Origin: an uncultured Ruminococcus sp.
GTDB taxonomy: Bacteria > Bacillota > Clostridia > Lachnospirales > Lachnospiraceae
Length of the DNA: 5,027 nt
Reading direction: 5' to 3'
Assembly: GCA_934359255.1 (NCBI GenBank)
Contig: CAKRLG010000045.1
Location: forward strand, 1 to 5,027
A program made the position numbers and the translations under genes. Positions 1 to 5,027 of the stretch are shown here, one piece after another (positions within the stretch are counted from its first letter, which is position 1; the number at the start of each line of letters is the position of its first letter). Below the pieces are notes generated by a model that worked only from the letters and a program-made list of their open reading frames with translations, had not been told where the DNA came from and ran no database searches.

Positions 1-175
1 TAGCCGGAATCAGAAGACTCCAAATTGAAGCAGCAACCATTATACCTGCTGCAAACCCTGCAAGTGCACGTTGCACTGATTTGCTGAGTGTATTTCTCAT
101 AAAAAACACGCATGCTGCACCTAGCGTTGTTCCAACAAACGGAATCAGTATACCTTCAAAAATATTCATTAGCAT
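1..175 (-). CDS. ZIP-family metal transporter, N-terminal part only (cut by window edge)
   Basis: The visible 58 residues begin MLMNIFEGILIPFVGTT and end with IWSLLIPA. They form two hydrophobic segments, about residues 5-26 and 38-57, joined by a short polar stretch (MRNTLSKSVQRAL). The pattern IPF-GTTLGAA-VFFM followed by GFAAGIMVAAS-WSLLIPA is typical of the start of GufA-like ZIP transporters, inner-membrane proteins that usually import zinc or other divalent metals. The metal-binding histidines of the family lie further on, outside the window, so substrate cannot be judged. Two in-frame ATGs lie two codons apart; the first is chosen because AAGGAAGG ends 8 nt upstream of it. The gene has its own promoter and a long leader, and is separated from tsf by a strong terminator. 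The family call is fairly sure; the metal is unknown. Confidence 0.8.
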   Translation of the reverse strand, partial: MLMNIFEGILIPFVGTTLGAACVFFMRNTLSKSVQRALAGFAAGIMVAASIWSLLIPA

Positions 176-183
176 TAGATTTT

Positions 184-191
184 CCTTCCTT
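184..191 (-). promoter_or_regulatory. Ribosome binding site that decides the ZIP gene start
   Basis: AAGGAAGG on the minus strand ends 8 nt before the ATG at 175 and 14 nt before the in-frame ATG at 169. The spacing favours the first ATG. Confidence 0.7.
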
Positions 192-320
192 GTATAATTG
201 AAAATATTATCATATATATGGGCATAAGTGATTATCTTCAGAGGTATAGTAACAGTTCTATAGCTTGTTGCGTATATTTTCTATAATCTATTATGTAATA
301 ATCTTTCATACCGTTCTAAT

Positions 321-336
321 GTTAGTTGTAACTAAC
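321..336. promoter_or_regulatory. 16-base palindrome in the ZIP leader, possible metal-repressor operator
   Basis: GTTAGTTGTAACTAAC consists of two perfect 7-base arms around a 2-base centre. Its TTAG...CTAA outer half-sites and 14-base core resemble operators bound by DtxR/MntR-type metal-dependent repressors, which would suit a metal transporter gene. It lies about 57-72 bases downstream of the best promoter, so as DNA it would act as a roadblock or serve another promoter. As RNA it could fold only into a 6-bp stem with a 4-base loop. The palindrome is seen; the regulator is a guess. Confidence 0.35.
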
Positions 337-350
337 TATCGTGTATAAAT

Positions 351-390
351 GAAACCGTGCAAAAAGCAAACTGTAATTTCACACGGTTTT
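351..390 (-). promoter_or_regulatory. Hairpin at the predicted 5' end of the ZIP transcript
   Basis: On the minus strand AAACCGTG (389-382) pairs with CACGGTTT (359-352). The stem continues inward with two G-U pairs and three A-U pairs, giving 13 bp around a 12-base loop. The two wobble pairs become A-C mismatches on the plus strand, which supports a minus-strand RNA. It starts only a few bases after the transcription start predicted from the promoter at 401-429. It could protect the mRNA 5' end or take part in attenuation. A short T-rich stretch (TTTCATTTAT) follows in the minus direction and TTTTCTTAGATTT in the plus direction, so a weak terminator cannot be excluded. Confidence 0.5.
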
Positions 391-400
391 CTTAGATTTA

Positions 401-429
401 AGTATATCACTTACGAACTCATATTACAA
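401..429 (-). promoter_or_regulatory. Extended -10 sigma-A promoter for the ZIP gene
   Basis: On the minus strand TTGTAA (429-424) is followed by exactly 17 bases and TATACT (406-401), with TG one base before the -10. This is the same layout, and the same -35 hexamer, as the rpsB promoter in this window. Transcription should start near 393-391, giving a leader of about 218 nt before the ATG at 175. Confidence 0.65.
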
Positions 430-480
430 TAGGATTCTTTTAACATGGCATGCAATCCATTTTTCCTTAAGCTTCTATAC

Positions 481-507
481 AGAGAACTCACCACTGGCAA
501 CTTCTCT
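481..507 (-). repeat. Imperfect inverted repeat / hairpin between tsf terminator and next promoter
   Basis: Minus-strand RNA would pair AGAGAA with TTCTCT (6 bp), then after one G-G mismatch TTGCC with GGTGA (5 bp, including two G-U wobbles), around a 3-base loop AGT. The wobble pairs become mismatches on the plus strand. It lies 18 bases past the tsf terminator stem and upstream of the next promoter. Its role is unknown; it may be part of a conserved 3' element or an intergenic repeat. Confidence 0.45.
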
Positions 508-520
508 AGCATACTTTGTT

Positions 521-569
521 ATAAAAATAACCCTCACAAACAGTGTCACCACCATTCGTAAGGGTTATT
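521..569 (-). terminator. Rho-independent terminator of the rpsB-tsf operon
   Basis: The 44 bases 569-526 fold, as minus-strand RNA, into a continuous 20-bp stem capped by GUGA, a GNRA tetraloop. The stem is followed by a T-rich tail (TTTAT after the stem, with ATT as its last paired bases). It begins 30 bases after the tsf stop codon. Four of the 20 pairs are G-U in minus-strand RNA and would be A-C mismatches in plus-strand RNA, so the structure clearly belongs to minus-strand transcripts. Confidence 0.9.
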
Positions 570-599
570 ATCATTTCAGAATTTTAACACAATCTTCGA

Positions 600-1538
600 T
601 TATGCGTTCATCTGTTTTGCAACTTCTGCTGCAAAATCTTCTTCTTTCTTTTCGATACCTTCACCAGTCTCGTAACGAACGAATCCTTTGATGGTAACGT
701 TTGCGCCATTTGCTTTGGCAACTTCTGCAACATATTTTTCTACTGACTGTTTTCCGTCTTCTGCTTTAACATAAACCTGATCCAGCAGACAGATTTCTTT
801 TAATTCTTTGTTGATACGTCCACTGATCATACCCTGGATAACTTTTTCAGGTTTCTGGGACTCTTTCGGGTCGTTCTGAATCTGAGCCAGCAGGATTTCT
901 TTTTCGTGAGCGATGTACTCTTCGCTTACTTCAGATCTGTTTGTATATTTCGGGTTCAGAGCAGCTATCTGCATAGCTACATTCTTAGCCATCTCTTTGA
1001 TTTCATCATTAACAACGTCTGTTACAACGTCTACCAGAACACCAATTTTTCCACCCATATGTGTATAAGAAGCTACAAAACCGTTTTCTTCTTCTACTTT
1101 CTGGAAACGACGGATCTTCATGTTCTCGCCGATTACTGCAATCTGTCCGGCAAGAGCTTCGTTTACTGTCTTGCTTGTATCGAACTTCCATGTTTCAGCC
1201 AGGAAAGCATCGATATCTGCTGCTTCTGTTTCCAGAGCCTGCTCAGCAACCTGTGCAACGTATGCCTGGAATTTTTCATTTTTAGCAACGAAGTCAGTTT
1301 CAGCATTTACTTCTACAGCGACAGCTTTTTTAGAATCTTCTGCAACTTTCAGCATAACAATACCTTCTGCTGCGATTCTGCTTGCTTTTTTCTGTGCAGT
1401 TGCAAGACCTTTTTCTCTCAGGAATTCCATAGCCTTGTCCATGTCACCTTCAGTAGCTGTAAGAGCTTTCTTACAGTCCATCATACCAGCGCCGCTGATT
1501 TCTCTTAATTCTTTTACCATTGCTGCTGTAATAGCCAT
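600..1538 (-). CDS. tsf: Translation elongation factor Ts
   Basis: EF-Ts is the cytoplasmic nucleotide exchange factor that releases GDP from EF-Tu so that it can reload with GTP and aminoacyl-tRNA. The 312-residue protein starts with the UBA-like EF-Tu-binding domain (about residues 5-45, with VKELREISGAGMMDCKKAL). The diagnostic TDFVAKNEKF motif follows at 81-90; its Asp82-Phe83 correspond to the pair that disturbs the Mg2+ site of EF-Tu. Next come the core repeats, with YTHMGGKIGVLV near residues 156-167, and a C-terminal part with QNDPKESQKPEKVI and KEICLLDQVYV. Length is slightly above the E. coli protein (283) but ordinary for Clostridia. AGGAGG ends 8 nt before the ATG, which fixes the start. 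It lies 83 nt after rpsB with no promoter seen between, so it is co-transcribed with it. Identity is certain. Confidence 0.98.
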   Translation of the reverse strand: MAITAAMVKELREISGAGMMDCKKALTATEGDMDKAMEFLREKGLATAQKKASRIAAEGIVMLKVAEDSKKAVAVEVNAETDFVAKNEKFQAYVAQVAEQALETEAADIDAFLAETWKFDTSKTVNEALAGQIAVIGENMKIRRFQKVEEENGFVASYTHMGGKIGVLVDVVTDVVNDEIKEMAKNVAMQIAALNPKYTNRSEVSEEYIAHEKEILLAQIQNDPKESQKPEKVIQGMISGRINKELKEICLLDQVYVKAEDGKQSVEKYVAEVAKANGANVTIKGFVRYETGEGIEKKEEDFAAEVAKQMNA

Positions 1539-1573
1539 TATGATTTCCTCCTAAAATTGAGTTTTTACAGTTA

Positions 1574-1608
1574 CTCAGCTGCCGGAGAATACTCCTCCGA
1601 CAGCTGAA
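1574..1608 (-). promoter_or_regulatory. rpsB-tsf intercistronic hairpin
   Basis: On the minus strand CAGCTGTCGGAG (1606-1595) pairs with CTCCGGCAGCTG (1587-1576), 12 bp with one G-U pair, around a 7-base loop. Two further outer pairs (T-A, and T-G as a wobble) are possible. No T-tract follows, so it is not a full terminator. It begins 13 bases after the rpsB stop and ends about 20 bases before the tsf ribosome binding site. It is more likely a processing or stability element, or a partial attenuator that sets the S2 to EF-Ts ratio. Confidence 0.6.
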
Positions 1609-1621
1609 TGGATACAAAATC

Positions 1622-2359
1622 TTACTCTTCTACTGCCTCTTCAACAGCATCTTCAACGAATTCTTCCTCGCCTGTTGCACCCTGATTTGCTTCGATAACA
1701 GCATCTGCCATTTTGGAAACGATCAGTTTTACGGCACGGATAGCATCATCGTTACCCGGGATAACGTAATCCAGTTCTTCCGGATCACAGTTAGTATCAC
1801 AGATACCGATCAGCGGGATTCCCAGAGTATGAGCTTCCTGAACACAGATTCTCTCTTTTTTCGGATCTACGATAAAGATAGCATCCGGGATTCTCTTCAT
1901 GTCTTTGATTCCGCCCAGGTTTTTCTGCAGTTTATCCAGCTCTTTTTTCAGTGCGATAACTTCTTTTTTCGGCAGAACATCAAATGTTCCGTCTTCCTGC
2001 ATAGCTTCAATCTCTTTCAGTCTTGCGATTCTGCTCTGAATAGTTTTGAAGTTAGTCAGCATACCACCTAACCATCTTTCGTTTACATAGTACATTCCAC
2101 AACGCTCTGCTTCAACTTTGATAGCATCCTGAGCCTGTTTCTTTGTACCAACGAACAGGATTGTGCCGCCTTCTGCAGCGATGTCAGATACAGCTTTATA
2201 AGCATCATCTACCATTCCAACGGATTTCTGCAGGTCGATGATGTAGATTCCGTTTCTTTCTGTGTAGATGTACTCTGCCATTTTAGGGTTCCATCTTCTT
2301 GTCTGGTGTCCAAAATGTACACCGGCTTCCAGTAACTGTTTCATTGAAATAACGCTCAT
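1622..2359 (-). CDS. rpsB: 30S ribosomal protein S2 (uS2)
   Basis: S2 binds late to the small ribosomal subunit between head and body and is needed for S1 docking and translation initiation where S1 is used. The 245-residue product carries the family hallmarks: [22 protein letters not shown] near the N-terminus, [21 protein letters not shown], the [13 protein letters not shown] signature near residue 95, a charged coiled-coil insertion at about 105-150, and [12 protein letters not shown] followed by [15 protein letters not shown]. The C-terminal tail is strongly acidic ([16 protein letters not shown]). AAGGAG ends 9 nt before the ATG; the next in-frame ATG (residue 6) is too far from it. The gene is first in an rpsB-tsf operon with its own promoter and a structured leader. 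Identity is certain. Confidence 0.98.
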   Translation of the reverse strand: MSVISMKQLLEAGVHFGHQTRRWNPKMAEYIYTERNGIYIIDLQKSVGMVDDAYKAVSDIAAEGGTILFVGTKKQAQDAIKVEAERCGMYYVNERWLGGMLTNFKTIQSRIARLKEIEAMQEDGTFDVLPKKEVIALKKELDKLQKNLGGIKDMKRIPDAIFIVDPKKERICVQEAHTLGIPLIGICDTNCDPEELDYVIPGNDDAIRAVKLIVSKMADAVIEANQGATGEEEFVEDAVEEAVEE

Positions 2360-2464
2360 GATTTCAATCTCCTTTTTTGGTTTTAATCTTCCCCGTACTT
2401 CTCATTCTTTTCGAGACCTGCTTGCAGGCACCTTCTCGGAATCGGCACGGGTGTTTTATGCATC
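2360..2464 (-). promoter_or_regulatory. Structured rpsB 5' leader, candidate S2 autoregulatory element
   Basis: From the predicted start near 2464 to the ATG there are about 105 nt. Minus-strand CCCGTGC (2451-2445) pairs with GTACGGG (2398-2392), a 7-bp closing stem with one G-U. Inside it CGAGA (2438-2434) pairs with TCTCG (2416-2412), and stacked above that CCTG (2428-2425) pairs with CAGG (2420-2417) under a CAAG loop, leaving a 5-base AGGTG bulge on the 5' side. The 3' part of the leader is unpaired and A-rich up to the ribosome binding site. Autogenous control by S2 through the rpsB leader is established in E. coli; that this different structure does the same is an inference. Confidence 0.45.
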
Positions 2465-2470
2465 GCTCTG

Positions 2471-2520
2471 ATTATAGCATAAGCTTTTTTCGGTTACAAG
2501 TCTTTTTTTTATTTTCTTTT
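2471..2520 (-). promoter_or_regulatory. Strong extended -10 promoter of rpsB-tsf with A-tract UP-like element
   Basis: TTGTAA (2499-2494), a 17-base spacer and a consensus TATAAT (2476-2471) lie on the minus strand, with TG one base before the -10. Upstream of the -35, 2520-2501 is almost all A (AAAAGAAAAT then eight A), like an UP element for RNA polymerase alpha. The A-tract includes the last codons and stop of the upstream gene. Expected start is near 2464-2463. Confidence 0.85.
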
Positions 2521-4125
2521 ATATCCAAATAACCAGTATGCCGGGATTATACATAACAGAATTTCGATCATAACACTGCAAAGCATTCCTGCCGGAATCT
2601 GCTGCCACAGACTGCTCCAGAAACTGCTTCCGAAAAGGCTCCACAGATTTGCTGCTATATGCGCAACGATGCTGATCCACAAAGTTCCGGTTTTATCATA
2701 GATGATCGCAAGCATCACTCCCATACATGTTGCATAGAAAAACTGTACCACATTTCCATGATAGATACCGAATAATAACGCAGATATTGCAATTGCTGCC
2801 TGTGGTTTGACCCAGTCTTTCAGTCTGTGGAATACGATCCCGCGAAACATCAGTTCTTCACAGATTGGTCCGATAATTCCCACAACCAGAATCATAAGAC
2901 CTACCGGCTGTCCGGAAAATGCCTGTTCAGACACTTCACTGTACCCGGTAAACAGATCGTTCAGATGTAATCCATTGATCAGATCATTTAAAAACTGTCC
3001 TGTGGCAATTGCCAGGATGATCACACTGAACCAGATCACCGGAGGTGCCCACACAAAAGCTTTTCCTGTTCCACTGAAGCCTTCTTTCCGATGCATCTGA
3101 TCTTTCCGGTAAAACAGATACAGTATCATCGCTGCTGTAAGATCACCGATCAGAGTAACATATAACGTACTGTTGACCAGACGCTGTCCTGCACTTACAG
3201 TCTCCTGCAGTCCGCCCTCCTGTATCAGATATATCAGATACAGGGCTATCGTTGCAAGCAGTGTGGCTCCATAATGAATCAGAAACGGATAAATCAGACG
3301 CCAGATCTGACCGGCTGTGGAATACCGGAATTTTACCTCTATTTTCGCAGGTTCCGGCATTTCTTTTTCTTCTTTTTCCAGTTTCCGTGTCTCCGGTATT
3401 TTCGATTTCTTCAATTTTTCTCTATCTGGAATGATATTCCGCACAGATTCAACATTTTCTGTGGTTTCTTCATCGTTCGGACTGGCAAGGATTCCCAGAT
3501 CTTCCACACTGTCTGCAATATAGACAGCACCTGCTTTTTCCAGTTCTTCCCGGCTTCCGTATCCGTAGGTCACCCCGATACATTGCAGACCGCAGCTGAT
3601 GGCACCCTGTACATCGTGACTCCGGTCACCTACCATAAGAACTTTATCTCTTTCTTCTTCCAGATGCATCCGCCGTAAAGCCTCTTCAATAACCTCTGCC
3701 TTTTCCGTTCTGCTTCCATCAAGCTCGCTTCCCACAATCGCAGTAAAATAATCTGCAATCTGAAAATGCTCCAGAATCTGTTTTACGTAGACCTCCGGTT
3801 TAGACGATGCCACAGCGAGGATCTTATTATTGATTTTCAGAAGTTCCAGTAATTCCGGGACCTTCGGATACAGACGGTTTTCAAATATACCTGTTGTAGT
3901 ATACCGTTCCCGGTAGTATCCAACTGCTTTTTCTCCCTCTTCCTCGTTGAGACCTGCATATTTCATAAACTGTTTTTTTAAAGGAGGACCGATAAAACAC
4001 TGCAGATTTTCCGGATGTTCTTCCTTTTTTCCCAGTTTTTCCAGTGCATACTGCACACAGTTAATAATGCCCTCTCCGGACTCTGTCAATGTTCCATCCA
4101 GGTCAAATAGTATTACTTGTGACAT
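2509..4125 (-). CDS. HAD phosphatase - CPBP intramembrane protease fusion protein
   Basis: A single uninterrupted 538-residue frame joins two families. Residues 1-213 are a HAD hydrolase of the phosphoglycolate phosphatase/PpaX type: motif I FDLDGTL (Asp8, Asp10), cap segment with GPPLKKQF (46-53), motif II VASSKP (Ser107), Lys142, and motif IV MVGDRSHDV (Asp167, Asp171). A charged linker (about 214-268) follows. Residues 270-538 hold about eight hydrophobic segments (near 280-300, 318-338, 360-378, 408-421, 442-457, 461-476, 482-498, 512-533) and the CPBP (CAAX/Abi) protease motifs EELMFRG (Glu423, Glu424, Arg428), FGIYHGN (His456) and HIAAN (His489, Asn493). All expected catalytic residues of both halves appear intact. 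AGGA ends 7 nt before the ATG. No promoter of its own is evident. Domain calls are strong; the substrates of both halves and why they are joined are unknown. Confidence 0.9.
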   Translation of the reverse strand: MSQVILFDLDGTLTESGEGIINCVQYALEKLGKKEEHPENLQCFIGPPLKKQFMKYAGLNEEEGEKAVGYYRERYTTTGIFENRLYPKVPELLELLKINNKILAVASSKPEVYVKQILEHFQIADYFTAIVGSELDGSRTEKAEVIEEALRRMHLEEERDKVLMVGDRSHDVQGAISCGLQCIGVTYGYGSREELEKAGAVYIADSVEDLGILASPNDEETTENVESVRNIIPDREKLKKSKIPETRKLEKEEKEMPEPAKIEVKFRYSTAGQIWRLIYPFLIHYGATLLATIALYLIYLIQEGGLQETVSAGQRLVNSTLYVTLIGDLTAAMILYLFYRKDQMHRKEGFSGTGKAFVWAPPVIWFSVIILAIATGQFLNDLINGLHLNDLFTGYSEVSEQAFSGQPVGLMILVVGIIGPICEELMFRGIVFHRLKDWVKPQAAIAISALLFGIYHGNVVQFFYATCMGVMLAIIYDKTGTLWISIVAHIAANLWSLFGSSFWSSLWQQIPAGMLCSVMIEILLCIIPAYWLFGYKRK

Positions 4126-4153
4126 AGTTCCGTCCTGCTCTCTTTTCTTTTAT

Positions 4154-4188
4154 ACTCGTAACTGTTGATTATCTTCGCAGTTACGAGT
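4154..4188. repeat. Perfect 11-bp inverted repeat upstream of the HAD-CPBP gene
   Basis: ACTCGTAACTG (4154-4164) and CAGTTACGAGT (4178-4188) are exact reverse complements around a 13-base loop. There is no T-tract on either side, so it is not a canonical terminator: the minus-direction flank is ATAAAAGAAAAG and the plus-direction flank is CAAAACG. It lies 39 bases past the amidase stop codon and 28 bases before the next ATG. It may be an mRNA stabiliser, a repressor site or a dispersed intergenic repeat. Confidence 0.6.
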
Positions 4189-4189
4189 C

Positions 4190-4218
4190 AAAACGCCCCG
4201 CAGAATATTACCTGCCGG
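4190..4218 (-). terminator. Weak terminator-like stem after the amidase gene
   Basis: On the minus strand CCGGCAG and CTGCGGG pair with one mismatch or bulge (GCAG/CTGC plus CC/GG) around an 8-base AT-rich loop, followed by GCGTTTTG. The stem begins 8 bases past the amidase stop. The stem and the T-run are short, so termination is probably partial. Confidence 0.3.
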
Positions 4219-4226
4219 ATAGTTAC

Positions 4227-5027
4227 TTATGCTCCATAATAAGCATCGATACCGTTGGCAATACCCTGTACCATTTTTGCCTGGTAAGAAGCGCTTGCCA
4301 TATTCAGATCTTCTGTACGATTGGTCATGTATCCCATTTCAACGATACTCACCGGAATGGAACTCCAGTTGATACCACTCATGGTATCAGTCTGCATTAC
4401 ACCCTGGTTTTTAGCTCCTGTTGCTGCGCAGAAACTGTCTACAATTTTTCTTGACAGTGTCTGACTGGCACTGATCACACTTTTTCCCAGATACGGATTA
4501 CTGTTGGACGGTGCCATCGTCAATGCTCCTGCAACGGATGTATTATCCGAGCCATTGGCATGGATACGAACCAGAATATCTGCTCCCTGATTGGCTGCCA
4601 TCTGTGCACGTTCTGCATTGCTGATATTGACATCATGTGTCTCACGGATCATAAAAACCTGATAGCCACGTGCCTGAAGCTCATCTCTCAGTTTCAGAGA
4701 AACCTGAAGCGTCAGCTCATACTCGTTTAATCCGGATGCATTTCCATGAGTTCCGGACGCAACTTTAGGCTTTGTCTGAGATGCTCCGGGACCAATAGGC
4801 TCTTTTGCACTGTTTCCTTTTCTCTGATGACCTGCATCAATGGCAATAATTTTGTTTTTAGAACCTCCACCTGTTGTTGTACCGGTTGTTTGTCCAGGTA
4901 CCCAGGCTCCGCTTCCATTGACGTAATAGCTTCCGATCCAGGTGTTTGCTGCCATGGCTCCACTTCCTGTCAGATAATACCAGGTTCCTCCTAGATTCAG
5001 CCAGCCGGTCGCCATCGCTCCGCTTCC
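4227..5027 (-). CDS. Secreted N-acetylmuramoyl-L-alanine amidase with cell-wall-binding repeats, C-terminal part
   Basis: The frame is open to the right edge, so the true start and any signal peptide are outside the window; the ATG at 5015 is internal to a repeat. The 266 visible residues begin with choline-binding-type repeats (GWLNLGGTWYYLTGSGAMAA and a second shorter unit with WIGSYYVNGSGAW). A Thr/Gly-rich linker follows, then an Amidase_3 domain from about residue 57. The zinc ligands are visible: His67 in IDAGHQ, Glu102 in LNEYE and His156 in RIHANGSD. The catalytic Glu230 is in VEMGYMTN. (Numbers count from the first visible residue.) Such enzymes cut the bond between N-acetylmuramic acid and the stem peptide in peptidoglycan outside the cell, in wall turnover or daughter-cell separation. 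Family assignment is firm; the exact physiological role is not shown. Confidence 0.93.
   Translation of the reverse strand, partial: GSGAMATGWLNLGGTWYYLTGSGAMAANTWIGSYYVNGSGAWVPGQTTGTTTGGGSKNKIIAIDAGHQRKGNSAKEPIGPGASQTKPKVASGTHGNASGLNEYELTLQVSLKLRDELQARGYQVFMIRETHDVNISNAERAQMAANQGADILVRIHANGSDNTSVAGALTMAPSNSNPYLGKSVISASQTLSRKIVDSFCAATGAKNQGVMQTDTMSGINWSSIPVSIVEMGYMTNRTEDLNMASASYQAKMVQGIANGIDAYYGA

Larger units (their letters stand above)
176..599. other. Gene-free stretch between tsf and the ZIP gene: terminator, promoter and structured leader
   Basis: These 424 bases hold no convincing gene. Reading in the minus direction they contain the tsf terminator (569-521), a second hairpin (507-481), an extended -10 promoter (429-401), a hairpin at the expected 5' end of the new transcript (390-351), a 16-base palindrome (336-321), and then about 145 AT-rich bases ending in the ZIP ribosome binding site. 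In that AT-rich part only short weak inverted repeats are visible, for example TATAG/CTATA near 244-261. I do not recognise a known metal riboswitch class by eye. Confidence 0.7.

Noticed and set aside
229..239. 11-base word TGATTATCTTC repeated at 4166-4176 in the loop of the inverted repeat
   Set aside because: A few shared 11-mers are expected by chance in 5 kb, and the surrounding sequence does not align.
342..369. Alternative ZIP promoter TTGCTT-N16-TATACA next to the palindrome
   Set aside because: The -10 lacks the final T, the spacer is 16 and the -35 lies in the hairpin. The 401-429 promoter is a much better match, though this one would put the palindrome at a classical operator position.
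352..400. Plus-strand terminator at the CCGTG/CACGG hairpin
   Set aside because: A T-rich stretch follows on the plus strand, but no plus-strand gene lies upstream, and the wobble pairs fit a minus-strand RNA better.
411..512. 33-residue minus-strand reading frame (MLEKLPVVSSLYRSL... to NMSS)
   Set aside because: There is no ribosome binding site before its ATG, and it overlaps both the 481-507 hairpin and the ZIP promoter at 401-429. It was not annotated as a gene.
475..555. 26-residue minus-strand reading frame ending YAREVASGEFSV
   Set aside because: It starts inside the terminator stem and has no ribosome binding site. It is kept only as part of a finding on the intergenic element.
906..1508. 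Long plus-strand reading frame opposite tsf
   Set aside because: It is antisense to a certain gene, has a Phe/Cys/Ser-rich composition typical of a shadow frame, and matches no recognisable family.
4148..4173. Possible promoter for the HAD-CPBP gene using GATAAT or TATAAA as -10
   Set aside because: No acceptable -35 lies 16-18 bases upstream of either; co-transcription with the amidase gene is as likely.

Overview
The window looks like chromosomal DNA from a low-to-moderate GC Firmicute, most likely a gut Lachnospiraceae relative (Blautia/Dorea/Ruminococcus-like). This rests on the character of the EF-Ts and S2 proteins, AGGAGG-type ribosome binding sites, TTGTAA-N17-TATAAT promoters and a secreted choline-binding-repeat amidase. 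The genus is an inference. All five genes lie on the minus strand, so transcription runs from high to low coordinates. No mobile element, CRISPR array, tRNA or rRNA was seen.

In transcription order: (1) 5027-4227 is the C-terminal part of an exported cell-wall amidase, with cell-wall-binding repeats followed by an Amidase_3 domain; its N-terminus lies outside the window. (2) A 101-base gap holds a weak terminator-like stem and a perfect 11-bp inverted repeat. (3) 4125-2509 encodes an unusual 538-residue protein that joins an N-terminal HAD phosphatase of the phosphoglycolate phosphatase type to a C-terminal multi-pass CPBP (CAAX/Abi) intramembrane protease domain. (4) A strong extended -10 promoter begins about 10 bases past that stop codon and drives rpsB (S2) and tsf (EF-Ts) through a structured leader of about 105 nt. 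A 12-14-bp hairpin separates rpsB from tsf, and a 20-bp GNRA-capped terminator closes the operon. (5) After that terminator another extended -10 promoter drives a leader of about 218 nt and the start of a ZIP-family metal transporter, which runs off the left edge.

The rpsB-tsf pair supplies translation components: S2 for the small subunit and EF-Ts for recycling EF-Tu. The flanking genes (amidase, HAD-CPBP protein, ZIP transporter) have no obvious functional link to translation and look like independent envelope or transport units. The two items most worth following up are the HAD-CPBP fusion and the structured, apparently regulatory leaders upstream of rpsB and the ZIP gene. Nothing here proves a new system; the structural claims rest on hand-folded pairing.
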